DNA of 64,000 nt from Sedimentitalea sp042687825 (GCF_042687825.1 NZ_JBHUQE010000010.1:62001-126000), one strand, 5' to 3'. Shown: positions 44,436 to 53,510, counted from the stretch's first letter. Made by a program: numbers and translations. The notes: generated by a model from the sequence alone, not told the origin.

Positions 44436-45820
44436 TTGGCGATATGTCCTTTGATGAATTCCTTCATGGCAGCCAGATCATTGGCGATCCGGCTGACCCT
44501 TTCCGGCCGTTCGAACAGATCGGACATGCGGGGCGGCAAGGGCGGGTGAATGCCGCTGGCCTGTTCGACCGCAGCCGGGAACTTCGCCGGATGCGCCGTG
44601 GCCAGGGTGATCATCGGCACCGCCGGATCGCGCCGGTCATTGGCGACCTTGACCCCGACGGCGGAATGCGGGCACAGCAGTTCCGTGCTGGTTCTGAGCG
44701 TCGCCCCGATGGTGGACAGGGTTTCCTCCTCCGAGGCGCGGCCGGAATCGAACTGTTCGCGCAGAAACTCCAGCGCGCCCTGGCTGACGTCGAACCCGCC
44801 GGAACCGAGTTCGTCCATCAATTGCGTCACCGCGCCGCCATCGCGGCCATAGGCGTCATAGAGCACCCGTTCGAAATTCGAACTGACCTGAATGTCCATG
44901 GACGGGCTGATCGAAGGGTGCGTGGGTCCCTTGTGATAACCCTGTCCGCTGAGACAGCGATGCAGAATGTCGTTCTGGTTGGTGGCCACGACCAGCCGGT
45001 CGATGGGCAGGCCCATGCGCTTGGCGATGTATCCGGCAAAGATGTCGCCGAAATTTCCGGTGGGCACGGTAAAGCTGACCTTGCGGTGCGGCGCGCCCAG
45101 ACTGACGGCGGCGCTGAAGTAATAGACCACCTGTGCCAGCACCCGCGCCCAGTTGATGCTGTTGACCCCGGCCAGCCGAACCCCGTCGCGGAACTCGAAA
45201 TCGTTGAACATGTCCTTGAGCGCGGCCTGGCAATCGTCGAAATCGCCATCCACCGCCAGCGCGTGCACGTTGCTGTCCGCAGGCGTGGTCATCTGCCGCC
45301 GCTGCACCTCGCTGACGCGGCCATGGGGAAACAGGATGAACACATCGACATTGGACAGCCCCTTGAACGCCTCGATCGCCGCGCTGCCGGTATCGCCGCT
45401 GGTGGCGCCGACAATGGTCACCCGCTCGCCGCGCCGGGCCAGAGCGGCCTGAAACAGCTGGCCGATCAGCTGCATGGCGAAATCCTTGAAGGCCAGCGTC
45501 GGGCCATGGAACAGTTCCAGCAGGAAATGGTTCTGGTCCAGCTGCACCAGCGGCGCCCGCGCGGCATGATCGAACCCGGCATAGGCCCGGGCGATGATCG
45601 CGCGGAAGGCGTCATCGTCAAAGCTGTCGCCGACAAAGGGGCGCATGATGCGGAATGCGGTTTCTTCATAGCTCAGCCCGGACAGCGCCGCGATCTCGTC
45701 CGCGCTGACCTGCGGAATCTCGGCCGGCACATACAGCCCGCCATCGCGCGCAAGGCCGGTCAGCATCGCCTCTTCAAAGCTCAGTTCCGGGGCAGCGCCA
45801 CGTGTCGAGATGTATTTCAT
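44432..45820 (-). CDS. thrC: threonine synthase
   Basis: ThrC turns O-phosphohomoserine into threonine with PLP. The 462-residue protein opens MKYISTRGAAPELSFEEAMLTGLARDGGLYVP, carries the PLP lysine in HGPTLAFKDFAMQLI, GATSGDTGSAAIEAFKG and TGNFGDIFAGYIAKRMGLP. Family length and all motifs are intact. Confidence 0.96.
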   Translation of the reverse strand: MKYISTRGAAPELSFEEAMLTGLARDGGLYVPAEIPQVSADEIAALSGLSYEETAFRIMRPFVGDSFDDDAFRAIIARAYAGFDHAARAPLVQLDQNHFLLELFHGPTLAFKDFAMQLIGQLFQAALARRGERVTIVGATSGDTGSAAIEAFKGLSNVDVFILFPHGRVSEVQRRQMTTPADSNVHALAVDGDFDDCQAALKDMFNDFEFRDGVRLAGVNSINWARVLAQVVYYFSAAVSLGAPHRKVSFTVPTGNFGDIFAGYIAKRMGLPIDRLVVATNQNDILHRCLSGQGYHKGPTHPSISPSMDIQVSSNFERVLYDAYGRDGGAVTQLMDELGSGGFDVSQGALEFLREQFDSGRASEEETLSTIGATLRTSTELLCPHSAVGVKVANDRRDPAVPMITLATAHPAKFPAAVEQASGIHPPLPPRMSDLFERPERVSRIANDLAAMKEFIKGHIAK

Positions 45821-45825
45821 GTCAG

Positions 45826-46497
45826 TCAGCCTTCAGCGCGGGCGCGGGTGCGCCACAGGAAATAGGCGGTCATCGCGGCCCAGATCAGGGCCAGCGAAAA
45901 CCAGGTGATTGCATATTGCAGGTGATCGTTCGGAATGCCCGCCGTGTCCACCGGCAATGGTGTCACCCCCGATCCGGTCGGCGTGCGCGCCACCACCAGC
46001 AGCGGTTCGGTGTCCAGTTCCGCCGCCATCGCCGCCACGTCGCGGGCAAACCAGGTGTTGGCCGCCGGGTCGGGCGGTGGCGTAAAGCCATCGGTCTCGC
46101 TGGGCCAATGCAGGTTACCGGTCACCGTGACCGCCCCGGTCTGGCGCGCGACGTCCTTGGCTTCGGCGCGGACAAAGCCGCGATCCAGCAGGATGCGGCG
46201 GCCGTCATTCGTGATCAGCGGCACGATGATGCGAAACCCGGGACCGACCCGCTTGATCGACACCAGCACGTGCAATTCCTCGCCGGCGATGCTGCCGGAC
46301 ACGGTCACCGGCAGATACCGGTCGCGCCCAGGATCCGGGGCGGCCGGCAGCGGCACCGGGTCGGCGGAAATGCGGGTCTCGATCTGCATCAGCACATCCT
46401 GCTTCCAGCTCAGACGCTGCAGCTGCCAGGTGCCCAGTGCAATCAGGATCGCGAACCCGGTCAGGCCAATGATCAGCGGAAACAGGATGCGGCGCAT
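45826..46497 (-). CDS. SURF1-type cytochrome c oxidase assembly protein
   Basis: A 223-residue membrane protein with an N-terminal helix (FPLIIGLTGFAILIALG) followed by TWQLQRLSWKQ, a periplasmic domain, and a C-terminal helix (NDHLQYAITWFSLALIWAAMTAYF): the two-helix SURF1 layout. SURF1 helps insert heme a into subunit I. It ends six bases before thrC and starts 95 bases after ctaE, separated from it by a terminator. Confidence 0.93.
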   Translation of the reverse strand: MRRILFPLIIGLTGFAILIALGTWQLQRLSWKQDVLMQIETRISADPVPLPAAPDPGRDRYLPVTVSGSIAGEELHVLVSIKRVGPGFRIIVPLITNDGRRILLDRGFVRAEAKDVARQTGAVTVTGNLHWPSETDGFTPPPDPAANTWFARDVAAMAAELDTEPLLVVARTPTGSGVTPLPVDTAGIPNDHLQYAITWFSLALIWAAMTAYFLWRTRARAEG

Positions 46498-46519
46498 CGG
46501 TGGCGGGTCTCCCGGGAAA

Positions 46520-46547
46520 GGAAAAAGCGCGCGGTGTCGCCGCGCGC
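46520..46547 (-). terminator. intrinsic terminator between ctaE and surf1
   Basis: On the minus strand a perfect 8-bp GCGCGCGG/CCGCGCGC stem with a five-base loop is followed by TTTTTCC, the expected terminator layout. It lies 46 bases past the ctaE stop and 23 bases before the SURF1 start. Confidence 0.75.
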
Positions 46548-46592
46548 CTGCTTGATAAGGTGTGGATGCGGATTTTCAACCGCAATCGGACA

Positions 46593-47405
46593 TCAGCCCA
46601 GCCCGGCGGTGCCCCAGATATAGACGACGAAGAACAGGAACAGCCAGACAACATCGACAAAGTGCCAGTACCAGGCGGCGGCCTCGAACCCGACATGCTG
46701 TTCAGACGTGAAATCGCCCCGCATGGCGCGGATCAGGCAGACGGTCAGAAAGATCGTGCCAATGATCACGTGCAGGCCGTGAAAGCCGGTCGCCATGAAG
46801 AAGTTGGAATAGAAGATGTCGTCGCCGAACTTCCAGCCCTCGTGCAGCAGGTGCTGGTATTCATAGGCCTGCAGCCCGGTAAAGGCGATGCCCAGGACCA
46901 CGGTCAGCGCCAGGCCGGCCACCAGATCGCGGCGGTTGTTGCCGTGCACCAGCGCGTGGTGCGCCCAGGTCACGGTACAGCCGGACAGCAGCAGGATCAC
47001 GGTGTTGATCAGCGGCAGATCAAAGGCGTTGACCGGATAGATATAGGGTTTCTCATAGGCCGAGCCGATATATTCCTGCATCGGATAGATCAGATGTTTG
47101 AAAACCGACCAGAACCAGGCGGCAAAGAACATCACCTCGGACATGATGAACAGGATGAAACCATAGCGCAGGCCGATCCGCACCACTGCGGTATGATCGC
47201 CGATATGGCTTTCATGCACCACCTCGGCCCACCAGCCATACATGGTGTACAGAACGCCCATGAAACCGATCCAGAACAGATAGGGCGTGATGCTGTGCAT
47301 CCACAGAACCGCCCCCGCCAGCATCAGAAAACCCGACAGGGCGCCCAGCAGCGGCCAGACTGACGGGTGAAGAATGTGGTAATCGTGGTTTTTTGCGTGT
47401 GCCAT
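46593..47405 (-). CDS. ctaE: cytochrome c oxidase subunit III
   Basis: A 270-residue, seven-helix subunit of aa3-type oxidase that stabilises the proton-uptake side of subunit I. HDYHILHPSVWPLLGALSGF, HESHIGDHTAVVRIGLRYGFILFIMSEVMFF and TGFHGLHVIIGTIFL are the family blocks, with Glu of SEVMFF conserved. It starts 23 bases after the ctaG stop. Confidence 0.97.
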   Translation of the reverse strand: MAHAKNHDYHILHPSVWPLLGALSGFLMLAGAVLWMHSITPYLFWIGFMGVLYTMYGWWAEVVHESHIGDHTAVVRIGLRYGFILFIMSEVMFFAAWFWSVFKHLIYPMQEYIGSAYEKPYIYPVNAFDLPLINTVILLLSGCTVTWAHHALVHGNNRRDLVAGLALTVVLGIAFTGLQAYEYQHLLHEGWKFGDDIFYSNFFMATGFHGLHVIIGTIFLTVCLIRAMRGDFTSEQHVGFEAAAWYWHFVDVVWLFLFFVVYIWGTAGLG

Positions 47406-47428
47406 TAAGTATCCCTCACCGTACGGCG

Positions 47429-48004
47429 TTAGTTCGTTTTTGCGCCTGCCAGTTCGTCGCGGTCGGCCGCGCCCTCTGGCAGGTCGATTTCATAGAATGT
47501 GTACGACAGCGTGATCGTATGCACGTATTTTGCGTCCCTGTCGGTGACAATTTCCGGATCGACAAAGAAGGTCACCGGCATCTGCACCCGTTCGCCGGGT
47601 TGCAGCACCTGCTGTTCAAAGCAGAAACAGTCTATCTTGTTGAAAAACCCGCCGGCCTCGTAGGGAAAGACATTATAGCTGGCCGATCCGGCCACGGGTC
47701 GATCCGTGGGGTTGTGGGCTTCGTAAAAGGCCAGCGCGGTCTCGCCGATTTTCAGCTCCATTTCGCGCACCACCGGTTTGAACGTCCAGGGCATGTCGCG
47801 TTCCAGCGAGGCATCAAAGCGGATCTTGATGGTGCGGTCCAGCACCTGCTCGGCACCGGCGGTCTCTACCCCGGTGGTGCCGCCAAAGCCGGTGACCCGG
47901 CAGAACCAGTCGTAAAACGGCACCGACGCCCAGGACAGCGCGCCCATGACCACGACCACGCCGACCAGTTGCAGAACGGTCTTTTTAGGCCCCGCCATCG
48001 CCAT
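47429..48004 (-). CDS. ctaG: cytochrome c oxidase assembly protein CtaG (Cox11)
   Basis: CtaG/Cox11 delivers copper to the CuB site of subunit I. The 191-residue protein has one N-terminal anchor and a periplasmic immunoglobulin-like domain. The copper-binding motif is CFCFEQQ, with the upstream Cys of YDWFCRVTGFGG. YTFY is near the end. ATG 48004 overlaps the small upstream gene's stop; ATG 47998 is an alternative. Confidence 0.95.
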   Translation of the reverse strand: MAMAGPKKTVLQLVGVVVVMGALSWASVPFYDWFCRVTGFGGTTGVETAGAEQVLDRTIKIRFDASLERDMPWTFKPVVREMELKIGETALAFYEAHNPTDRPVAGSASYNVFPYEAGGFFNKIDCFCFEQQVLQPGERVQMPVTFFVDPEIVTDRDAKYVHTITLSYTFYEIDLPEGAADRDELAGAKTN

Positions 48005-48165
48005 CAGTTCAGGCTTTCCGCTTTCGGCATCTGAAAATCGCCGCTGGTCACCTTGACCACGGTCAGACCGAAAACTACCGCGATAAAGGCCACCAAAGCC
48101 AGCGCCACGCCCAGATTGCGGCCGAAACGGCGCTGGTGCAGCTCGTGGGTCGTCTTGATGCTCAT
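48004..48165 (-). CDS. small membrane protein of the cta operon (CoxF-like)
   Basis: A 53-residue protein: a basic N-terminus (MSIKTTHELHQRRFGRN), one membrane helix (VALALVAFIAVVFGLTVVKV) and a short polar tail (QMPKAESLN). It sits between ctaB and ctaG with four- and one-base overlaps, the position of the small CoxF-type gene in rhodobacterial cta operons. Function is unproven; an oxidase assembly or accessory role is inferred from place. It is too short for usual length cut-offs. Confidence 0.8.
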   Translation of the reverse strand: MSIKTTHELHQRRFGRNLGVALALVAFIAVVFGLTVVKVTSGDFQMPKAESLN

Positions 48166-49118
48166 GCCCAGCCCCCCAGGCCATAGGGTTTCAGCAGGGC
48201 TTCGGCCAGAATCGCGCCGAAATGCAGAAACAGATACAGCAGCGACAGTTTGAAAAACCGCCGCTCGACCGCGAAATTGTCGGCTTCGGCATCGGTTTCG
48301 TCACGGCGCCAGATGCGATAGGCGCCGTTCAGGAACAGCAGGTTCAGGATCACCGACACCGACAGATAGATCGGGCCGCCAATACCGGTGAACCCCGCGG
48401 CCAGCGCCAGCACCGCCAGCAGCCCGGTATAGACCAGGATGTGCACCCGGGTTGCGGGGCGGCCATGGGTCACGGTCAGCATCGGCACGCCGGCATCGTC
48501 ATAGTCGCTGCGCATGAACAGGCACAGAGCCCAGAAATGCGGCGGCGTCCACATGAAGACCAGGGCAAACATCAGCCAGGGCTCGACCGCCATCGACCCG
48601 GTCGCCGCCAGCCAGCCGATGACCGGCGGAAACGCCCCGGCGGCGCCGCCGATGACGATGTTCTGCGGCGTCGTGCGTTTCAGCCACATGGAATAGACCA
48701 CGACATAAAAGAAGATGGTAAAGGCCAGCATCGCCCCGGCCAGCAGGTTGGTGGCCAGCGCCAGCATCGTCACAGCCAGCACCGACAGCGCCAGCCCAAG
48801 CGCCAGCGCGTCCTGTTCGCGAACCTTGCCCGCCGGGATCGGCCGTTTGCGGGTGCGGCGCATGATGCAGTCGATATCCGCGTCCCACCACATGTTCAGC
48901 GCGCCCGAGGCACCGCCGCCGATGGCGATGAACAGGATGGCACAGAACCCGATCACCGGATGAACAGGCGTCGGCGCCGCCACCAGCCCGACAAAGGCGG
49001 TGAACACGACCAGCGACATCACCCGCGGCTTGAGCAGGGCAAAAAAGTCGCCAAAACCCGCCTCGTTCTGGGACGGGCCGGCTTGGTCCAGACCGGTGTT
49101 GATGCTGACGTCGCTCAT
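48162..49118 (-). CDS. ctaB: heme O synthase (protoheme IX farnesyltransferase)
   Basis: CtaB attaches a farnesyl chain to heme b, giving heme o for aa3 oxidase. The 318-residue polytopic enzyme has the prenyl-diphosphate binding motif ALNMWWDADIDCIMRRTRKRP, and the second polar loop MWTPPHFWALCLFMRSDYDDAGVPM. ATG 49118 has AAAGGG seven bases upstream. Confidence 0.96.
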   Translation of the reverse strand: MSDVSINTGLDQAGPSQNEAGFGDFFALLKPRVMSLVVFTAFVGLVAAPTPVHPVIGFCAILFIAIGGGASGALNMWWDADIDCIMRRTRKRPIPAGKVREQDALALGLALSVLAVTMLALATNLLAGAMLAFTIFFYVVVYSMWLKRTTPQNIVIGGAAGAFPPVIGWLAATGSMAVEPWLMFALVFMWTPPHFWALCLFMRSDYDDAGVPMLTVTHGRPATRVHILVYTGLLAVLALAAGFTGIGGPIYLSVSVILNLLFLNGAYRIWRRDETDAEADNFAVERRFFKLSLLYLFLHFGAILAEALLKPYGLGGWA

Positions 49119-49173
49119 CGCAGACCCTTTATGCACAGGTCGCGCCCGGCGGGATCGCCCCGCCCGGACGCGC

Positions 49174-50013
49174 TTAGTTGGAAGCCACGGTCAGGTTGCG
49201 CGGCGTGCCGGCATATTCCTCGATCGCGCCTTCCAGCCAGGCGTCATAGGCGTCTTGGCTGACGACCTTGACGGTGATCGGCATATAGGCGTGATCCTTG
49301 CCGCACAGCTCGGAACACTGGCCGAAATAGATGCCTTCCTTTTCCGCCGCGAACCACAGTTCCGCCAGACGTCCGGGCACCGCGTCCTGCTTGACGCCAA
49401 AGGCCGGAATGGTCCAGCTGTGGATCACGTCGGCGGCGGTGACCTGCATCACCACGGTCTTGCCAACCGGCACGACCACGGCGGTATCTGTCGCCAGCAG
49501 ATATTCGTTCTGGCTATAGCCGTTCTCCTCCAGTTCGTCGCGCTCCAGCTTGAAGCTTTCGAAACCGAATTCGTGGTCGACATATTCATAGCCCCAATAC
49601 CATTGGTATCCGGTCACCTTGATGGTGATGTCGGCCTCGGGAATTTCCTGCTGCTTGAACAACACCGGCAGGCTGAAGGCGCCGATGAACACCAAGATCA
49701 CGATCGGAATCACCGTCCAGGCGACTTCCAGCGGGGAATTGTGCGTAAAGCTGGCCGGCTCTGGATTCGCACGCTGGTTAAAGCGCAGAATGGCATAGAG
49801 CAGCAGCAGGGTCACAAAGACACAGATCACGGTGATGATCACCAGAATCAGCCAGTCCAGCGATTGCTGATCCCGCGCCAGTTCGGTCGCAGCCGGCTGA
49901 AAACCGGTCAGGCCGTCAACCGGTGTACCAATGATTTCAAGGCCATCCTGCGCCAATGCCGGAAGGGCCGAAAGGGCGGTGATTACCCCCGAAAGCGTGA
50001 AAGCGTTCTTCAT
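49174..50013 (-). CDS. ctaC: cytochrome c oxidase subunit II
   Basis: Subunit II of aa3 oxidase, which takes electrons from cytochrome c through its CuA centre. The 279-residue precursor has a signal peptide (ALSALPALAQ), two membrane helices (about residues 53-75 and 98-118), then the periplasmic cupredoxin domain. CuA ligands are visible in VIHSWTIP (His) and GQCSELCGKDHAYMPI (two Cys, His, Met). It is the first gene of the ctaC-B-small-G-E operon. Subunit I is not in the window. Confidence 0.97.
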   Translation of the reverse strand: MKNAFTLSGVITALSALPALAQDGLEIIGTPVDGLTGFQPAATELARDQQSLDWLILVIITVICVFVTLLLLYAILRFNQRANPEPASFTHNSPLEVAWTVIPIVILVFIGAFSLPVLFKQQEIPEADITIKVTGYQWYWGYEYVDHEFGFESFKLERDELEENGYSQNEYLLATDTAVVVPVGKTVVMQVTAADVIHSWTIPAFGVKQDAVPGRLAELWFAAEKEGIYFGQCSELCGKDHAYMPITVKVVSQDAYDAWLEGAIEEYAGTPRNLTVASN

Positions 50014-50161
50014 GTTATGTCCTGATCGGTTGATCGCGTTGTTCTATGTGGCACAAGCGTCATTCATCAAAACGCACCTGCCCCGTTGTCTTTGCCGCCG
50101 GTAGAAACCATATTCCGGCAGTCAGTTAAAGCCATGAGATTGCGTCATTGGGACGCTTTTT

Positions 50162-50175
50162 TTGACTTAGATCAA
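50162..50175. promoter_or_regulatory. FNR-like box between ctaC and tldD
   Basis: TTGAC-TTAG-ATCAA matches the Fnr/FnrL consensus TTGAT-N4-ATCAA with one mismatch. It lies 149 bases upstream of ctaC and 19 bases upstream of tldD. Confidence 0.5.
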
Positions 50176-50193
50176 ATTGCGAGGCCACATGCA

Positions 50194-51615
50194 ATGACCA
50201 GCGCGCCCTTTCGGCCCTTTGAAACCGCCCTGCCCCGCGACGCGGCACTCGCCGAATTGCGCGCCGCCACCGCGGGCGCCGAGGACGGTGAAATCTATGC
50301 CGAACGGCGCAAGTCCGAGGCGCTGGTGTTTGATGACGGGCGCCTGCGGACCGCCAGCTATGATGCCTCCGAAGGCTTTGGGCTGCGCGCCGTCAATGGC
50401 GAGGTCACCGGCTATGCCCATTCCACCGAGCTGAGCATCGCGTCGCTGAAACGCGCCGCCGAAACCGCGCGCCTGGCAGTCGGCGACGGCGGCGGCACGC
50501 TGGCCGACGCCCCCGCCGCGACGAACCGCCGGCTGTATACCGATGCCGACCCCATTGCCGGACAGCCCTTTGCCGTCAAGATCGACACGCTGCGCGAGAT
50601 CGATGCCTTTGCCCGCGACCTGGACAGCCGCGTCGTGCAGGTGTCGGCGACCCTGGCCGCGTCGCTGCAAGAGGTCGAAATCCTGCGCCCGGACGGCGTG
50701 CATGTCGGCGATATGCGCCCGATGACCCGCATCAACGTGTCGGTCATCGTCGAGCAGGGCGGGCGGCGCGAAACCGGTACTGCCGGCGGCGGCGGGCGGA
50801 TCGGGCTGGACGGGCTGATCGCTCCCGCAGACTGGCAGGCAAAGGCCCGCGAGGCGCTGCGCATCGCGCTGGTCAATCTGGATGCGATCCCCGCCCCGGC
50901 CGGGGTGATGGAGGTGGCGCTGGGACCGGGCTGGCCCGGCATCCTGTTGCACGAGGCGATCGGTCATGGCCTGGAGGGTGATTTCAACCGCAAGGGCGCC
51001 AGCGCCTTTGCCGGCCTGATGGGCGAACAGGTCGCCGCGCGCGGCGTCACGGTGCTGGATGACGGCACGATCCCCGACCGGCGCGGCTCGATCACCGTCG
51101 ATGACGAGGGCACGCCGTCGCGGCGCAATGTGCTGATCGAGGACGGTATCCTGGTCGGCTACATGCAGGACCGCCAGAACGCCCGGCTGATGGGGGTCGA
51201 GCCCACCGGCAACGGCCGCCGCCAAAGCTATGCCCATGCGCCGATGCCGCGCATGACCAACACCTATATGCAGGGTGGCACGGACGATCCTGCGGACCTG
51301 GTCGCGCAGATCAGAGACGGCATCTGGGCGGTGGGATTCGGCGGCGGGCAGGTCGATATCACCAATGGCAAGTTCGTGTTCTCCTGCACCGAGGCCTATC
51401 GCGTCCAGAACGGCAGGGTCGGAGCTCCGGTCAAGGGCGCGACCCTGATCGGCGATGGCGCCACCGCCCTGACGCGCATTCGCGGGCTGGGCAATGATAT
51501 GCAACTGGACCCGGGCATGGGCAATTGCGGCAAGGACGGCCAGTGGGTGCCGGTGGGCGTCGGCCAGCCGACGGTGCTGATGGGCGGCCTGACCGTCGGC
51601 GGATCGGCGGCCTGA
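50194..51615 (+). CDS. tldD: metalloprotease TldD
   Basis: TldD forms with TldE a zinc protease that trims unfolded or modified peptides. The 473-residue protein carries the zinc motif HEAIGHGLEGD near residues 253-263 and C-terminal GVGQPTVLMGGLTVGG. ATG 50194 has GAGG upstream. tldE is not next to it. The FNR-like box just before the start could link it to oxygen control or could belong to the divergent oxidase operon. Confidence 0.95.
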   Translation: MTSAPFRPFETALPRDAALAELRAATAGAEDGEIYAERRKSEALVFDDGRLRTASYDASEGFGLRAVNGEVTGYAHSTELSIASLKRAAETARLAVGDGGGTLADAPAATNRRLYTDADPIAGQPFAVKIDTLREIDAFARDLDSRVVQVSATLAASLQEVEILRPDGVHVGDMRPMTRINVSVIVEQGGRRETGTAGGGGRIGLDGLIAPADWQAKAREALRIALVNLDAIPAPAGVMEVALGPGWPGILLHEAIGHGLEGDFNRKGASAFAGLMGEQVAARGVTVLDDGTIPDRRGSITVDDEGTPSRRNVLIEDGILVGYMQDRQNARLMGVEPTGNGRRQSYAHAPMPRMTNTYMQGGTDDPADLVAQIRDGIWAVGFGGGQVDITNGKFVFSCTEAYRVQNGRVGAPVKGATLIGDGATALTRIRGLGNDMQLDPGMGNCGKDGQWVPVGVGQPTVLMGGLTVGGSAA

Positions 51616-51741
51616 GCGGCCATCGACGTCACGACCCGCACCCCCGGGCCGGGCAGTGCGCCCCTGTTTTCATGGCCGCGATCGCGGCCGAATCCGGTCG
51701 CGTGGGGAAACTGCGAAAAAACTGAAAAGAATTTGTTTCGC

Positions 51742-51756
51742 TTTACGTTGTGTTAA
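51742..51756 (+). promoter_or_regulatory. CtrA-like box upstream of dprA
   Basis: TTTA-CGTTGTG-TTAA (followed by CC) matches the CtrA consensus TTAA-N7-TTAA with one mismatch, 45 bases upstream of the dprA start. Competence genes including dprA depend on CtrA in Rhodobacter capsulatus. Confidence 0.45.
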
Positions 51757-51800
51757 CCAGACGGGCGCTACACCGGTCTTGCAAGCAGGCGGAGCGACGG

Positions 51801-52943
51801 ATGACCGAGGAAACCAATTCTTCCACTCACCCCCCACTCCCACCCACCACGGAAGACGATCGGTTCGCGTGGCTCCGTCTGTTGCGCTCGCGCAGGGTCG
51901 GTGTGACGACGTTCCATCGCCTGCTGTCAGAGCATGGCACAGCGCAGAACGCGCTGGCCGCGTTGCCCGAAGTGGCGCGCGCCGCCGGAGTAGACGGGTA
52001 TGAAATATGCCCGGCCGGTGTAATAGCCGCGGAAATCAAGGCCGCAAAAGCCGCGCATGCGCGGCTTTTGTGCCTTGGCGACGCGGATTACCCCGCCGCA
52101 CTGTCCGACATTTCCGATGCCCCGCCGTTGCTGTGGGTGGTCGGCGACCCCGCGCTCTTGTCCCGTCCGATGATTGCCCTTGTAGGGGCCCGCAACGCCA
52201 GCTCGCTGGGCACACGCACGGCCCGCAGTCTGGCACAGGATCTGGGCGCAGCCGGCCATGTCGTCGTATCCGGTCTGGCGCGCGGGGTGGACACCGCGGC
52301 CCATGTCGCGGCGCTGAAGACCGGCACCGTGGCCGTGATGGCCAGCGGCGTCGACATCATCTATCCTTCGGAAAACAGCAATCTGGCCCGCGACATTGCG
52401 GCAGACGGGGTGTTGATCTCGGAACAGCCCATGGGCATGGCCCCGCAGGCCGGGCATTTCCCGCGCCGCAACCGGATCATCTCGGGCCTGGCCCGGGCTG
52501 TTGTGGTGGTCGAGGCCGCCGCCAAGTCCGGCAGTCTGATCACCGCCCGCGACGCGCTGGATCAGGGCCGCGAGGTGCTGGCGGTGCCCGGCCATCCCTT
52601 TGACGCCCGCGCCTCGGGCTGCAACATGCTGATCCGCGACGGGGCCGTTCTGGTGCGCAATGCCGAGGACGTTTTGGCGGCCCTGCCGGACACTGCGCCG
52701 CCCGTTCAGCCGGACCTGTTGTCCGACCTGCCGCCACAGCCGCCGGAAAAACGCAGCCTGCGTCAGACCGCGGCCCTGCATCAGCAGATCCTGTCGCGGC
52801 TCGGGCCCTCGCCGGTCGCCGAGGATCAATTGATCCGCGACCTGTCGGTCCCGGCCGGACATGTCGGCCCGGCGCTGGTCGATCTGGAACTGGAAGGCAA
52901 GATCAGACGCCAGTCGGGCGGTTTGCTATCGCGCGAGCATTGA
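51801..52943 (+). CDS. dprA: DNA-processing protein DprA
   Basis: DprA loads RecA onto incoming single-stranded DNA during natural transformation. The 380-residue protein has an N-terminal SAM-like helical part (WLRLLRSRRVGVTTFHRLL), the Rossmann-like DNA-binding domain (LVGARNASSLGTRTARSLAQDLG, VSGLARGVDTAAH, IISGLARAVVVVEAAAKSGSLITARDAL) and a C-terminal winged helix from about residue 315. ATG 51801 is preceded by GGAG. Confidence 0.95.
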   Translation: MTEETNSSTHPPLPPTTEDDRFAWLRLLRSRRVGVTTFHRLLSEHGTAQNALAALPEVARAAGVDGYEICPAGVIAAEIKAAKAAHARLLCLGDADYPAALSDISDAPPLLWVVGDPALLSRPMIALVGARNASSLGTRTARSLAQDLGAAGHVVVSGLARGVDTAAHVAALKTGTVAVMASGVDIIYPSENSNLARDIAADGVLISEQPMGMAPQAGHFPRRNRIISGLARAVVVVEAAAKSGSLITARDALDQGREVLAVPGHPFDARASGCNMLIRDGAVLVRNAEDVLAALPDTAPPVQPDLLSDLPPQPPEKRSLRQTAALHQQILSRLGPSPVAEDQLIRDLSVPAGHVGPALVDLELEGKIRRQSGGLLSREH

Positions 52944-52984
52944 ACCGGCTTGTTGCCCATCGTGGCACCGACGCCCCAGCGTCT

Positions 52985-53440
52985 CTACAACCCCTGACAC
53001 GCCTCGGGGATCACCGGACGGTAGATGGCGCAGAGCGGCGCCCAGGCATACCAGACATCGGTGGCGCCCAGCGCCCAGTGCACCGCCACCCAGGTGGTGC
53101 CCGACTTGCGGTACAGCGCCTGGATCGCCACCCCGTCCATATAGCCCGAATCCAGCTCGCCGCGCAGAAAACCCGGCGTTGTCCGCAGATCGATCTCGGC
53201 CCCGCCCGGGCGCTGCGGCCAGACCGATGCAAAGGCCAGATCGCCGGAGCGGCGCAGATCATGCACGACGAACTGAACCGGCGCGCCCAGCATCCACTCG
53301 GCATGCGGGCGCAGCGCATCCATCAGCGCGGCGCGCTCGGGCGAGCCCCGGGCCGGTTCCTGCCATGCCGCCGCGAAGCTCGGCGCCAGCACCGCAAACA
53401 GTACGAAAAAATTCATGCGTACCCGGTGTTTCACGGCCAT
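52985..53440 (-). CDS. hypothetical secreted protein
   Basis: A 151-residue protein with a signal peptide (basic MAVKHRVRM, then FFVLFAVLAPSFAAA) and a compact mature part rich in Trp/Tyr (WVAVHWALGATDVWYAWAPLCAIY), with two Cys near the end. VQALYRK-like repeats are absent and I recognise no family. Start 53440 is preferred because it gives a proper n-region; ATG 53416 is the alternative. It is convergent with dprA, and divergent from topA. Confidence 0.65.
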   Translation of the reverse strand: MAVKHRVRMNFFVLFAVLAPSFAAAWQEPARGSPERAALMDALRPHAEWMLGAPVQFVVHDLRRSGDLAFASVWPQRPGGAEIDLRTTPGFLRGELDSGYMDGVAIQALYRKSGTTWVAVHWALGATDVWYAWAPLCAIYRPVIPEACQGL

Positions 53441-53510
53441 TCTCCGGTTCTGCCGCGGCCAGGTTGCGCGGGCGGGTTTACCCCGCGATCCTGCGCCGAT
53501 TTTGCACAGA

